NCBI RefSeq assembly: GCF_028453695.1
Contig: NC_135772.1
Span: 868,001 to 932,000, forward strand
Direction of reading: 5' to 3'
Source of the DNA: Augochlora pura
Lineage: Eukaryota > Arthropoda > Insecta > Hymenoptera > Halictidae
Length of the DNA stretch: 64,000 bases
The notes below the pieces were generated by a model. That model did not search any database and was not told where the DNA came from. It saw nothing but the letters and a program-made list of their open reading frames with translations. Shown here in pieces: positions 23,300 through 34,899 of the stretch (its first letter is position 1; each line of letters starts with the position of its first letter). Both the position numbers and the translations under genes were made by a program.

Positions 23300-26200
23300 T
23301 CAACGATGGTGCGAGTAGTAATCGCCGCCGCCGTCTCCGGACAGCTCGTAGCCGCCGCCACCACCTCCGCCGCCGCCGCCGTAGCTACCATGATCGTCGT
23401 AAATGGGTACCGGGACTGGCACCTTGACCGGCACCGGCACCTCCTTCTCGACCGGGTAAGGTACTTCCTTCTCAACGATGTAGGGTTTGTCTACGGGCAC
23501 TTTGACCGGGTAGGGGACGGGTTTGGGGACCGCGACGGGCACCGGCTTGTGGACGTGGTAGGGTTGTGGCACCGGCACCTTGACGTGCACCGGGTACGGT
23601 TTCTCGACCGGGATCGGGTACGGTTTGTCTACGGGAACCTTGACCTCGTAGGGCACCGGCTTGTCGACCGGCACCGGGTACGGCTTCTCGACGGTGACCG
23701 GGTATGGTTTGGGCACCGTGACCGGGTAAGGCTTGTCCACCGGGACCTTGACCTCGTACGGGACCGGCTTCTCGACCGGGTACGGCTGCGGCACTGGAAC
23801 TTTGACCTTCACCGGGAACGGCACGTGCTTCTCGACGGTGTACGGCTGCGGTACCGGCACCTTCACCGGGACCGGGACGTGCTTCTCGACGGTGTACGGC
23901 TGCGGTACCAGCACCTTTACCTCGTACGGCTTGTCCACCGGCACCTTGACTTCGTACGGAACCTTCTTCTCCACGGTGTACGGTTGCGGCACATGCACCG
24001 GCACCTTCACGTACACCTTCACCGGGTACGGGACGTGCTTCTCGACGGTGTACGGCTGCGGCACGTTCACCTTCACCTCGTAAGGGACGTGCTTCTCCAC
24101 CAGGTAGGGCACATGCTTCGTCACCTCGTACGGCACCGGGACCTTCTTCACCACCGTCACCGTCTTCACGTGCTCGTGGTGACCGTAGCTGTCACCACCG
24201 CCGCCGCCGCCGCCGCCACCACCGTAACCGCCGCCACCGCCATAACCGCCGCCACCGCCATAGTCGCCGCCACCGCCTCCGCCCAAGTCGCCGTAGCTAC
24301 CGTGAAGGCCTCTCTTCTCGGTCTTCTTCTGAGGCTGATCCGCCGAGGTGGACTCCTTTTCCGAGGATTTCGATTCCTCTGCACAGCTGCACAGCGCGGC
24401 CAGTGCCACCAGGACGATGGCGACCTGTGGAAAACGTGCGGATTTGTTAGTGGTCTTTTAATCGGTAATCAGGACTTTAATCCTTTGGCTACGGCAAACT
24501 TTGCCACGCGCCGGGCGTACGGTACGGTACGGTACGAATTCAATCGCGACGTTCACTGGGTACGCGGCCAAGTTTTTCGTTAGACATGCATCTCTGAGGA
24601 AGTATATTAAAATATTCGAAATATTGAAGTTGATATTGTTGACATTGTTGAAGTTGGCGAGTAGTTGACATTGAGGTACCGAATGCTACGAAGTAGAAGT
24701 CGTTTCTTGTTCTCTAAATTTTACATATGTAAATTACATATGTATTGATTGTAAAAGTGGTCTAAGTCCAATTTCTTTTTGACATTATTATGGTGTTATG
24801 AAACAATGTAGGAGAAATAATACATTTATTTTACACGAAATGAAATGAGAGAATTGTGTTTCGATAAAAACGAAATAAGGAAAAACAATTTAAAAACGGG
24901 GAGAAGGTAAAATTGTGGAAATAATATAATAACTGTAATGTATAAAATGGAAATACTGTATTAAGGGTGAATATGAAATAGAATAAAAATATAAAATATA
25001 AATATATAAAATGGAATAGTCTGGAAAGATATTTCCAATTTCCAGTTAAAACGGTTCCAACTGCAAAAGGTTAGATGATTTTAATAACTCACTAATTATG
25101 AAAATGGTGCAAGTTCAGTTAAAGTTTGCAAAATATTATTTCAATTAAATTTGTCTAAAAGAAATTTGTAAAAACAAATTACGCATTGATAAATTAGTAG
25201 AAGCATAGTTGGACTTCAAATAATTAATTTATCTTTTAGAATTGACTAATATGCTAACCTTAAATTAATTAAGTCTACATATTGAATAAATAACTCATAA
25301 ATGTATTTTTATAATATGAATAATCGTGAAGCAGAAAATTATTGACCTGTCAATATGACAGGTTCCGTAGGCTTTCTGTTAACACTTTTACTGATCGGTC
25401 AATTCGGCCGTAAACATTTCGATATTATCATAACATTAGCTGTAAACAATATTTATTTTTTTCATTACGAAAGGTATCTAATAATTGAAACATTATACAA
25501 TAACACCTCAATAATAGATGGCAAATCATTGGTTACCATGACAATCGATTCACAAGCTAACTTTCGAGGTAAACATTTATGGACTTCCGGTTGGTTAATT
25601 GTTAAGGAAAATGATTGCTTTAGTTAATGTGTAGATTTAGCACCGTTATTAAAAGTTTTATTAAAGCCGGCATTGGCTATCTTTGAACCCCTGACGATGC
25701 TAGCGGAAAACGCTTGCGGAAAATAATTTAGGAAAATAATTTCACCAGGAAAAAATTAATTTTAGCAGGTTTTACAAGTAAAATCCGTAAGACGTTGTAA
25801 AGGCCTCGAAGCTCATATTAGAAAATTAGAAAAAGTAAAGACGTAGAGAAAGTATCTTTATTAAATCTTTTGTAATCCTTTATATATCCTTGCACTACGA
25901 TCTCTCTCACAATAACGTTAATTAACACTTGCCTGTCACTAATAAATTACAATCCTTGTGTCGATGTTTAAATATTGACCATAGAAACTTAGACTGTTTG
26001 TTTTGATGTCAAAAATGTATAAACAATTTATATATTGAGGATCTTTATACGAAATAAACACTGCCTGCATCAAATGCATTAATTGAATCAGTTCGATACG
26101 GAAACTGCACTACTCTTCTCAATAATATTAATCAGTTAAACGTAATGTAACAATATTTATAAATTCTTCGAATATATCATTAGTAATTTCTTTTCGAAAT

Positions 26201-27573
26201 ACACATTTTTGTTATCGATGTATAATATCCACTGTTTTAATAATTAATAATTTCAGTCAATTAAATTCAATTAGATCAAATGGTAAGGCTAAGTTCTTAT
26301 AGCCTTCTGATGTTTTCACTATTTTCTGATTCGCCTTTATTATTTTTCTCACAAAATCGTGACGCTATTTATATTATATACTACACTCGATTCGAGATGA
26401 AGTTGATTTTTAGGAGGTTTCGGTATTTCCAATATAATATTACTAATATAATATTGCCAATATAATATTACTAATATAATATTGCCAATATGGTATTACT
26501 AATATAATGATACCAACATAATATTGCTAATATAATATTGTCAATATAGTATTACTAACATAATATTATCAATATAATAATAATAGTCAACTTTATAGTT
26601 GTCTAGAAAGTTATATTATATAATAGAAATAACGCACAGAATTCACTTATTTCACTCAGAATTCTCAATTACTATTAAAAATGTGAATAAATCAATGTAC
26701 GACAACGTGAACATGAAACTAAAAAATCACCACTGTTTAAATTACAGATCTCTAAAAAAATATTGCAAAAGCAAAATAAACCGCTCCAACTAACCCCGGT
26801 CAGTTTTTCCAAAAACCTTGCAAAAGTGACTCGCCATTAAACAGCTACCTTTATACATTTGCAGTACAAATCAACAAGAAAAATTACGAAATAGTAATAA
26901 CAACACGAAGAAAATTCAACTGCATCGTTACTCCATTTTTATACAATTATCACAGAGAATTTTGATCTCGTACGAAGATCCTCATCGTACCAAACCAATA
27001 AAAATAAAATTTTCCATCCCCGTGGATTTTCAAAGATGAAGAAGAAACGGAACACCTTGGGAATAGCCAAACTAAATAACACTTTGACGAAAGAAATAAA
27101 ACAGCAGAATAAATGACAGGCGTGATCCTGAGAAATCATTTTACAGAAGAGAAAGACTATCAATGGCCGACTATAAGTTCATCTATAGTCTATATATCTA
27201 GACTATACTATCGTTTATAGTTTATACATCTAGACTATACTATCGTTGATAGTTTATACATCTAGACTATACTATCGTTTATAGTCTATACATTTTGACT
27301 ATAATGTGGTAAGTCCGCACTGGGCACGCAGAGTCACTCGACTACGATCGCCTGATCGGATCGCGCGTTGGAATCGCGAACACGGAACCGCCGCGGGCGT
27401 TTTCGCGCCGGCCGATTTCAGGGAAACCAATTTCACCGGAAGTCGCTCGATCCGGATCGATCGCGGTGACACCGACCACGGATCTCGCCGTCGCCGCCGC
27501 CGTCGGAACGGTTACCGAAAGCGAGAGGAACCCGCCCCGCCAAGTATTGTTGCTCGCTTACCTTAATATTCAT
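23300..27573 (-). CDS. Secreted glycine-rich, VPV/PQPYTVEK-repeat structural protein (cuticular type)
   Basis: Two coding exons: 27573-27562 (ATG AAT ATT AAG, then donor GTAAGC) and 24424-23300 (acceptor TTTTCCACAG|GTC, stop TGA at 23302-23300). Phase-0 joining gives 378 residues beginning MNIKVAIVLVALAALCSCA, a clear signal peptide with likely cleavage near residue 19. Residues 20-42 are charged and end in KKTEKR, a furin-like site, so a short propeptide is likely. Residues about 43-90 are glycine-rich (GGYGGGG runs). Residues about 95-345 are repeats of PQPYTVEKHVPYPVKV and VPYEVKVPVDKPYPV type. The tail is glycine-rich again and ends DYYSHHR. There is no cysteine after the signal peptide and no chitin-binding R&R motif. 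Insect proteins of this make-up are extracellular cuticle or lining components; the precise family is not certain. The short first exon cutting the signal peptide is usual for insect cuticle genes. Upstream is a good core promoter. Exon 2 alone has no in-frame ATG at its start, so the upstream exon is required. Confidence 0.88.
25383..25601. mobile_element. TTAA-type MITE, family CACTTTACCGACCGG, inside the intron
   Basis: Flanked by TTAA at 25379-25382 and 25602-25605. The left end CACTTTTACTGATCGGTC and right end GGTTAATTG are a degraded inverted pair. CAATTCGGCCGTAAACAT and GGCAAATCATTGGTTACC are shared with the copies at 21272 and 5960. Confidence 0.65.
26429..26580. repeat. 14-bp minisatellite in intron
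   Basis: About eleven alternating units AATATAATATTACT and AATATAATATTGCC with drift towards the right end. Confidence 0.85.
27176..27300. repeat. 32-bp minisatellite of hairpin-forming units
   Basis: About three and a half copies of a unit containing TCTAGACTATACTATCG and GATAGTTTATACA. TATAGTC and GACTATA face each other, so each unit can fold. It lies 260 bp inside the intron from the first exon. Confidence 0.8.
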
Positions 27574-27611
27574 CGTTGAGTTCGCGTATCGTTTTGCGGT
27601 GGCGTATAACC

Positions 27612-27655
27612 ACTAACTGAACCGCTTCGTTTTCTAGAGTGAGCCTTATATACTC
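27612..27655 (-). promoter_or_regulatory. Core promoter of the VPV-repeat gene: TATA box and initiator
   Basis: On the minus strand TATATAAG begins at 27652 and an arthropod initiator TCAGTT begins at 27620. The A (27618) is 34 bp downstream of the first T, within the usual range. A 45-nt leader then reaches the ATG at 27573, which has A at -3. TATA plus TCAGT initiators are typical of strongly and stage-specifically expressed insect structural genes; the expression pattern itself is inference. Confidence 0.75.
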
Positions 27656-27960
27656 CGCGGCATAATGGCTCCGTACTTTCGCTGCACCTCATCCGTCCCG
27701 TAATACACTTGTGCGTCTCGTTTTGCATTCGCAAAAACGTGCTCGCGCGAACACCACCTGGATCTCCGAGCGCACGTTCACAGGTGCCCCACGTAGGTAG
27801 AGGCGCGCCACACAGCACCGCCGGAAAATTGTTCTATCCGCCGCGTCGCGTTCTAATCTAACGCGTACGATCGCGATCCTCTGTGGAAATTGTTTCGTTG
27901 GATGCGCTCCGGATGAAGGCAGCTTCGTATTAACCAAACGAGCGCGGAACGTACAAGTGG
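27656..27960. other. GC-rich upstream region of the VPV-repeat gene
   Basis: CpG-rich sequence upstream of the TATA box, probably proximal regulatory DNA. Open frames here are chance. Confidence 0.45.
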
Positions 27961-30180
27961 CTACCGAAAGTATTTGGATATTGGTATAACTTTTATGCCA
28001 TATTTTTCTATAAATATATATATATATATATTGAAAGGATGTTAAAAGGATCTTTTATGGATATTAAAGTATTGTATATGACGAAATACAACTTTAAAAC
28101 TTAAATACAACTTACTTTTGTTTTCGTATAAAATATAGTATGATAAAATAATGAAATTGATTATAAAAGGACGATTATAACTTTTGAACTGAAGAAAACT
28201 GAGTTCAAAAGTTATAGAAATAACTGTTACTTCTTCTTTTAACTTATACTTCTATTGTTTGACAATATACTTGGAGAAGTTTGAGGCTTTTAAAATTATT
28301 GTTTATTTATGAACGATGTCGTTTTATATCTCGATTTTATGATTCGTTTATGGTATATGCTTTCTCTATGATCGAATTCACTTTATGGAGCTAAATATAG
28401 TATATTATATGAAATATAATATATTAACTATAGTATATTAAATATAGTTTATTAAATATAGTATATTAAATATATTATATTAAATATGGTATATCAAAAT
28501 AGAATACATAAATGTGAAAATATAACAAACTTTCAGTTTAGTATTTATATTAAATATTTTAATGTTACCTAAATAATTGAAGAAATATTTAAAAAATTGA
28601 ATACTCTCGCCACATTATAGATAAAATAATGAAATTGATTATGAACTGAATGAGGTTGAGTTTAAATGTTATAAAAATAACTTTCTTTTTTAATTTTTGT
28701 TAATTATTTTATACTTGTATTGATTAATAATATATTTTAAGAAGTTTGAGGCTTTTAAAATTGTTGTTTATGCTTTCTTTATGATTTAATTCACTTTGTG
28801 GGGCTAAACAGTTATGTATAAGACACTAGTAAGTATAATTTATTATCTTAATTTGTTACTTATAATTATATTTAATTAGAATACATTTTTCTAACCTTTC
28901 GCTGATATTGTTTTATAATATGAAAAAAATCAATCGAAAATGCAATCCAATTTTAAAAATGTCTTCAGATGCATTGGGAAATTGCGATAACAAATTGTAT
29001 TTAAAAGTATCTTATACGTGATTGTTCATCCTCATAAAGTGATTTCGGTTATACAAAATGCAATAAAAAGAATACACACTATAAACAAATCTTAACATCT
29101 TGTAAAATAGAGATATAAAACTACGTCGATCCTAAATAAATAATAATTACAAAACTTTCATGCTAGTTAAAGTGTACTGGTAAACAATGGATATATAATA
29201 CTAGTAATAAAAATTTAAATATAGTTTAAAAAAATTTTTAAATTAAACTAGTAATAAATGTTATTTTTATGACTTTTGAACTTAATTTTATACATCGTCC
29301 GAATATTATGTGGCATAAAACTTCGATATTTTATATCTATATTTTTTTCAATTGTTTAGGTAACGTTTTTTGCCAGATCGAGGATTTGTTATATTTTAAT
29401 ATTTATATGTTAACTTTTAATATACCGTAAAGGATTGTTTCCTATCATTATGTATATTTATTTAAATGTATAGCGTAGAGGTCAAGATAAGTGTCCGAAT
29501 AATTCTCATAGTATGTAACTGTATCTATTTATCACCGATCCGACTAATATTTGAATTAGTTATTCGAGCTATTCAACGACGCGGAAATCGCGGATGGCCG
29601 CGCCGTGTTACGTTTCTGTGCTGCTAGAACAAGAATTTTATGCATTCATGAGAAAAATTAATAAGAGTAGTAGAGTAGGTCACTGCGGTGTGACCAATTG
29701 TTATCTGATTAATTACATCTGGTTTGTTTTCGGGCATAATTAACTTAATACATATTTATCGAGTAAAACCTGTTTAATTTCTATATTCTCTTGTTTTATT
29801 TATTTTTTTCAATTTGGATTTTATTAATTTAATTTTAATGCTATTTTAATCTTACTACTATTTCTATTTTAAAATATCGTTCAACTATTTATTTTCTTAA
29901 AAAAATCTTCGATCATTCAATTACATACTTACTTTCTTAAGAAATTCTCGATCGTTTAATTACTTACTTTCTTAAGAAATTCTCGATTGTTTAACTATAA
30001 TTTTAAATAAAAAATTCTCAACTGTTCATTCTCAATTTTAAAATTTATGTTTATCATCAAACGTTATTTTTGCAGTCGCATTTACAATAATTTATAGTTT
30101 TCAACATACGCAGTGTTGACGCTTCGACGATAGAAATGATGAAAAACCGTATTTAAAAATAGACTTTTGTCGTTGAATAA
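27961..30180. repeat. AT-rich DNA with a diverged tandem duplication
   Basis: A block at about 28139-28400 recurs, diverged, at about 28618-28810. Both share AGAAGTTTGAGGCTTTTAAA and AATTCACTTTATGGAGCTAA-like blocks, offset about 480 bp. AACTTTTGAACT and AGTTCAAAAGTT at 28178-28214 form a 12-bp inverted repeat. The remainder is AT-rich without genes. Confidence 0.6.
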
Positions 30181-30259
30181 TCGCGTACACGTAGTCTCGT
30201 TAGAATTCTCCAGGATCTACGATCGTTTCTCTAGAGTATAGCGCCGAGATCGACGGGTA

Positions 30260-30455
30260 ATGGCACACAAGAAATTACGATTTCAAACCATCGACGATCA
30301 GCTGGATAAAAGTGAAAATGAAATCGCCAATCCGTGCGCCGCAAGATGTTGCAGATCGCTTCCTCGTGATCATGAGAACGATGCTAACCCTCTCCTGCCG
30401 AAGACGACGGCCGCCAGTGATCGAAGGCTGAGAGCTTATGCTGCATCGTTCACAC
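30260..30455 (+). CDS. Putative first coding exon, 65 codons, unknown protein
   Basis: ATG at 30260 has G at -3 and G at +4, and the first upstream in-frame codon of note is a stop (TAG). The frame runs 65 codons and one base to a consensus donor CACAC|GTAAGTCC. The product begins MAHKKLRFQTIDDQLDKSEN, is hydrophilic, and has a cluster CAARCCRSLPR at residues 27-37. There is no signal peptide. I do not recognise it. A possible following exon with a strong acceptor (TTTTTGTTGCAG|GC at 37894) would add RLDKGDMGIFV and a stop, but a 7.4-kb jump is speculative. Coding status is supported by composition, start context and donor only. Confidence 0.45.
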
Positions 30456-30479
30456 GTAAGTCCTGTTTACTCATTTTCT

Positions 30480-30945
30480 AATTTTAGTTACACACACGCT
30501 TTCTATGCTATCTTATAACTCTGCATGCACGGCAGCTTTTCAGCATCCTTAATTGTTTTTTTTTCATTTGTTAGAAAGTTTCTGTTGTTTCAATTTAAAA
30601 ATAAATGAAAAATTAAATGAACATTTCTAATGTGAAGAAGAATGCAATTTTTGAAGGATTTCATAGTGATTTCGGATATTGTTTAATGTAACGTATATGC
30701 GTTATATTATATTTTAAATACTATTGCATGTAATGTACATGATGTTTGCATTATATTATATTTTAAAAACTGTTTCCTGTGATGTATGTGATATGCATTA
30801 TATTATATATTAAAGACTGCTTCATGTAATATATGTGGGATTCCCCTATCGCGAGTCTTCCGAACGGATATCTCGTTTGAAGAATCACACGCTGTAATAA
30901 ATAAAGGAATAGATATATTTAGACTAGTAACAGCACAAACGACGT
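30480..30945. repeat. AT-rich DNA with about 60-bp tandem repeat
   Basis: Between about 30685 and 30838 a unit containing GCATTATATTATATTTTAAA and TGTAATGTACATGAT recurs nearly three times. Confidence 0.6.
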
Positions 30946-30949
30946 TTAA

Positions 30950-31239
30950 CCCTTTCGGTACGAGCACTCTGTCCACCGTGACACTCTCGTTGTACGAGGC
31001 CCTGCGCCAAAAATTGCCGCCGCACACGACCAGTCCTCCTTTATAAGAAGATATTTCCTAAGCGTTAAATAAAAACTGTGCTTAATAAAAGGACATTTTT
31101 TAACAAAAGTGTTGCTTGTAACTTAAGAGATATTCAGAGGTACTTATATAAAATATTAAGATTTATTTATATAAAATTCTGTTATTTATACCGGTCGTCG
31201 CACGTGCGCCGGATATATCCGGCACTCGTACCGAAAGGG
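30950..31239. mobile_element. Complete TTAA-type MITE, family CCCTTTCGGTACGAG
   Basis: Flanked by TTAA at 30946-30949 and 31240-31243. The 15-bp perfect TIR is CCCTTTCGGTACGAG and CTCGTACCGAAAGGG. A palindromic CCGGATATATCCGG lies just inside the right end. It is 290 bp with no transposase. A truncated copy is at 63480-63558. Confidence 0.88.
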
Positions 31240-31414
31240 TTAACGATTCGAGGCTGGACGCTGACTGCTTAACGCTCTTCCTTTTTATTCCCTCTCGCGA
31301 TCGCTTCATTTATTTGTTTATATTATCGATCGATACTCTTTAGGGCCGCTGCCCCGCTTTGGCGCTCACGTACTCTCACGCATACGAACACACCGCAGTT
31401 CATTCACCACATAC

Positions 31415-32219
31415 ACATATATGATGTGCATGCTTCAATATATGTGCCCATAATTATGAAAGAGGTCTCTAAGTCAAAATTTTTTTTTTTTAAATTTCAT
31501 CAGTTATTCTACACCACATTATTTTAAACTAAATTTATTCAATGTAATTTTTACGATATCGTCAAAAATGATCCATTAGATGGTGGTTGTACTTTCAACA
31601 TTATATGGAATTCATTTCATGTTAATTATGAAAGTGGTCTAAGTGAAAAATTTAAAGAAATTATATAAACATAACTTGTAAACGGCGCGTGTCCCTCTTT
31701 CACGCGTTTCTGAACTAAATAATAAGCACCACCACTGGATCAGTATCGGAAGAAAAACATAAAGATATTATGTGTTTACTACCATGCATTCCTCCAGTTT
31801 TTCAGGAACATTTTAAAAAACTTAAAAACTCGAAATGATAAAAATGCTTTACTGTTTGAGAATCATTAATAAATGTGCATGAATCATTTCATTAAAGTTA
31901 TTGTTTCAAATAAAACTCGTAGCTCTTTATTGCTTTAAGTCATCTATAATATATTTAGTTAATTTTGAAAATGGTCTAAGTCAATTCAAACTTTGAAAAC
32001 AACATTTTCGTATGAAATTAACACAAAATTTCATATTCATAACAAATTTCCATTATTCAAGACTAATAAAATTCTAAATAAAAAGATCGCATAATGTAGA
32101 AATATATTTTAATTTATGCAAATGCAATTCATTAAATATCTCGAAACAAGAAATATATGACTTAGACCACTTTCATAATTATGGGCACATATACATATAT
32201 GATGTGCATGCTTGAATAT
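31415..32219. mobile_element. 0.75-kb TIR element with long flanking direct repeat
   Basis: Inverted ends GTGCCCATAATTATGAAAG (31443 rightwards and 32190 leftwards) continue as a GGTCT..AAGTC block. Outside both ends is a 26-bp direct repeat with one mismatch, CATATATGATGTGCATGCTT plus its continuation (31415-31440 and 32194-32219). Extra partial ends (AATTATGAAAGTGGTCTAAG) occur inside at 31623 and about 31960. A 28-codon relic on the + strand from 31749 (EEKHKDIMCLLPCIPPVFQE...) looks protein-derived but is unassigned. Superfamily unknown. Confidence 0.7.
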
Positions 32220-32668
32220 ATAATATAATTGTTTTATTTGATGAAAGTAAATCGTCTACTTAAATCAAAATTATTCAATGAATATATTAAAATTGATTTT
32301 AACGAATATATTAAAGTAATTTTTTAACAAAATAGTTACAATGACAGAGACTATAGTCCTTATATCCTGAAAGTGTTGGCGACTATTTTAAATAGCGCAA
32401 CTAAATTCAATGTAAGCCAGAGGAAAGCGGGGGTTTATAAATAGTTTACTATCGCAATATACTCCAATAACAGGTGTGGAATGCTCGTCTCTTTAAATAG
32501 AGTGTTGATGAAGGAAGGAGATTGCTTGATTAATGGCGCGAGAAAGGAATTGCAATTTTGACCGGAGCAGATGAGAGAAATCGATGACGCAGAACGCGTG
32601 TGTCCTCCTCGAATAGACTAAGAAACGAAAGCTATTCTTGCCATGATTTATTTCGTAATTTCTGTTTT
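32220..32668. other. Intergenic DNA up to a gap
   Basis: Nothing recognised. Confidence 0.4.
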
Positions 32669-32768
32669 NNNNNNNNNNNNNNNNNNNNNNNNNNNNNNNN
32701 NNNNNNNNNNNNNNNNNNNNNNNNNNNNNNNNNNNNNNNNNNNNNNNNNNNNNNNNNNNNNNNNNNNN
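32669..32768. other. Assembly gap (100 N)
   Basis: 100 N. Confidence 0.95.
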
Positions 32769-34059
32769 AAGAAACTAATGAAAATAAAATAAAATATGTT
32801 GAAACAAACGTCTTCATTTTAAAATTACAACAGTCATCGAACACAAATTAGAACAGTCATCAGAAGTTATAACAGTCCCGAGCGCAAAGGGTTGATGACA
32901 CGTCCGGTCCGTCCACTTTTCTTGACACGTTCGAGACTTGCGATCGAGGACTCTCGTGATTATGGTTGCGTAACGTACGCTGGTTTCGGTTTTGTTGTAC
33001 GGTTTATATATACTGGAAACGTTTTCAATGAACTTCTTCCGAGTCGATTGATTTCGTTTTGGTGCCAAGTCCGGTGGTGCACACACACGGTTTAACCTTT
33101 ATTTGCGGTGATAGTTGAAAGTATTCAGGCTGCGTTATATAACCGTGAAATTAATTAGGTATCGATTCCTGTTACGGCGCGCACGAAAGTGATATGCTTC
33201 GCGACGAGAGGGAACCTAGTAGACGACGCGTTTTCAAGGTATGAGATAATCAAGCGCGTTCGGAGAAATGGTACTCGCCAACCGCTCTGCACCCTTTTTT
33301 GCCGCGGAGAGTGATACATGCAGGAACCGTTCTAGTTCCGCGATTATGCAACGAGGCACACCGCGAAAGAAAAATAATTAACGGCGTCTTTTTTTTCTGG
33401 AAACGCGGAATTTTATAATTCCTCGAAAACGCGCGCCATTAAGTTAATCGCTTGATTCGATCTTTGCTGAATTATTTATGGCGGGCTGAACTTTTTATGT
33501 TCTCGAGCGATTTTTAATAGCATCGCCTAATCGTTTCGGTTAACGAATGGAAAATGTCAATGAAAGCGTGAGTACCTTATTTTGATATATTATAGGTATT
33601 AATGACTGTTATAAATGAGTCGTGTTAAATTTGATTTTTATACTCTTTAATTGTTCGATGGAATAATTTTTAGTTTACCTTTTATTTTCATCCGCAATGA
33701 ACGATTACTTTCAATTTACAGATTCGACGTATGCGAGCGCATAAAGTATAGTTAAAATATAGAAAATCACAAGGCCACTGAACTATGAAATCATTAAATA
33801 TTAATAGTATAGAATTGATTAAATATTAATATTATTAAATAAGAATATTAAATTCTTCCTTCTTCATTACAAATTTATCCCTTTGCAAATTATATTCACC
33901 ATTTTTTTTAAAACCAAATTCACCTTCTTTCAACTGCGATCTCATTTTCGTTTTTGTAAATTATAGTCATTCTGATGAAAATTAAAAATGTTCTTTTTAA
34001 ATCAAATTCTCCAGCAAAACGAACTTAATTTTCAACGGAGTATATTTGATTTAAAAAAA
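32769..34059. other. Intergenic DNA with a GC-rich core (33160-33560)
   Basis: GAGCGCAAAGGG near 32880 is a degraded right end of the CCCTTTGCACTCGA family. 33160-33560 is CpG-richer. ATG at 33547 followed 21 nt later by GTGAGTACC resembles a tiny first exon but is not called. The rest is AT-rich. Confidence 0.4.
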
Positions 34060-34330
34060 GATAAATGTGAGCTGCAGGTCATTACGTTCAGTTTTAAAAA
34101 GGGGCGCGTTTGTCCTGCAAAAGGTTATATTTCATTTTGAAAGAGGTGCTGTTGACTTTCGAAAAGGACAATTTGATTTCGAAAAAGGAGCACACGACTT
34201 ACAGACGATCTTAATTGTAAAATGGTGAACATAACCCATAAAAAGATGATTTCGATTTAAAGAAAGGCGAAGAAGGAGTATATATATTTTATTTGAACTT
34301 TCCTCTAAATTGAAACGAAATTTCACATGT
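34060..34330. repeat. Degenerate array of about 40-bp units
   Basis: Variants of a unit combining ATTTGAAAAAGG with GACTTGCGAAAAGGACAA recur. The same family, in the same orientation, fills 36380-36800. Confidence 0.6.
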
Positions 34331-34349
34331 TCGTTGTTATTAAAGTCTA

Positions 34350-34760
34350 GGATACGGAATTAAATGCAAACACATAAGAGATAAAAATTGTATCGTTATA
34401 TCATGGAAATTATCACTAAAGCTATAAAGCTAGCGCCACCGGCCAAGTGACCGGTTCTACATTTCTGTTTCGTAATTATTATGAAGCTGCTCTCGTTAAA
34501 AATTCTCAAATATATTTCTTTATTCAGGCAGGCAGTATTAGAAAAATTGAGAAAAATTGAGAAAAATTTTAATATAACCCTCTTTTTCAGTAAAAATGGT
34601 TACTCTTACGAGGCAATCTTTATCAATCGCTCTCAGACCTCCGTATACTTAGTATTAGAAGACGAAATAAATACTAATCGATATATCTGTAAAAGAAATC
34701 GTAGTACGAAGGGTTGATACGAAGAAGGGGCGCATATAACTGGCAGAAGGACCATTTCGA
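34350..34760. repeat. Interspersed repeat, arm A of an inverted pair
   Basis: Contains GGCCAAGTGACCGGTTCTAC, GCTGCTCTCGTTAAAAATTC and GTAAAAGAAATCGTAGTACG. The reverse complement with moderate divergence lies at about 36870-37210. Confidence 0.75.
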
Positions 34761-34899
34761 ATTAATAAAGGGTGGAATAATTCTGTGGTTTATTTCCTCA
34801 TTACATTTACTCTCAAGAAAAGGTAATACTCTGTCCCAGAACGAATTATTTTTATAAATCAATTTTTCGGCGAATTTTAAACATACAATTTGATATTTA

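Larger units (their letters stand above)
24425..27561 (-). other. Intron 1 of the VPV-repeat gene (3137 bp)
   Basis: Donor GTAAGC at 27561 and acceptor CCACAG ending at 24425 on the minus strand. It is mostly AT-rich but CpG-rich near the first exon (27310-27560). It contains a partial CCCTTTGCACTCGA-family right end (about 25005-25072), a TTAA MITE (25383-25601), two minisatellites (26429-26580 and 27176-27300) and a GGTACGGTAC run near 24520. Confidence 0.8.

Noticed and set aside
22587..23427. Open frames of 213-238 codons on both strands
   Set aside because: They lie in the probable 3' UTR and last codons of the VPV gene, show no domain, and are explained by GC-rich composition.
23306..24583. 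425-codon open frame on the + strand
   Set aside because: It is the antisense of the VPV-repeat exon; the His/Arg/Asp-Val repeats mirror the real gene's codons.
33547..33567. MENVNES followed by GTGAGTACC as a tiny first exon
   Set aside because: Seven codons with C at -3 and no promoter elements; too short to separate from chance.
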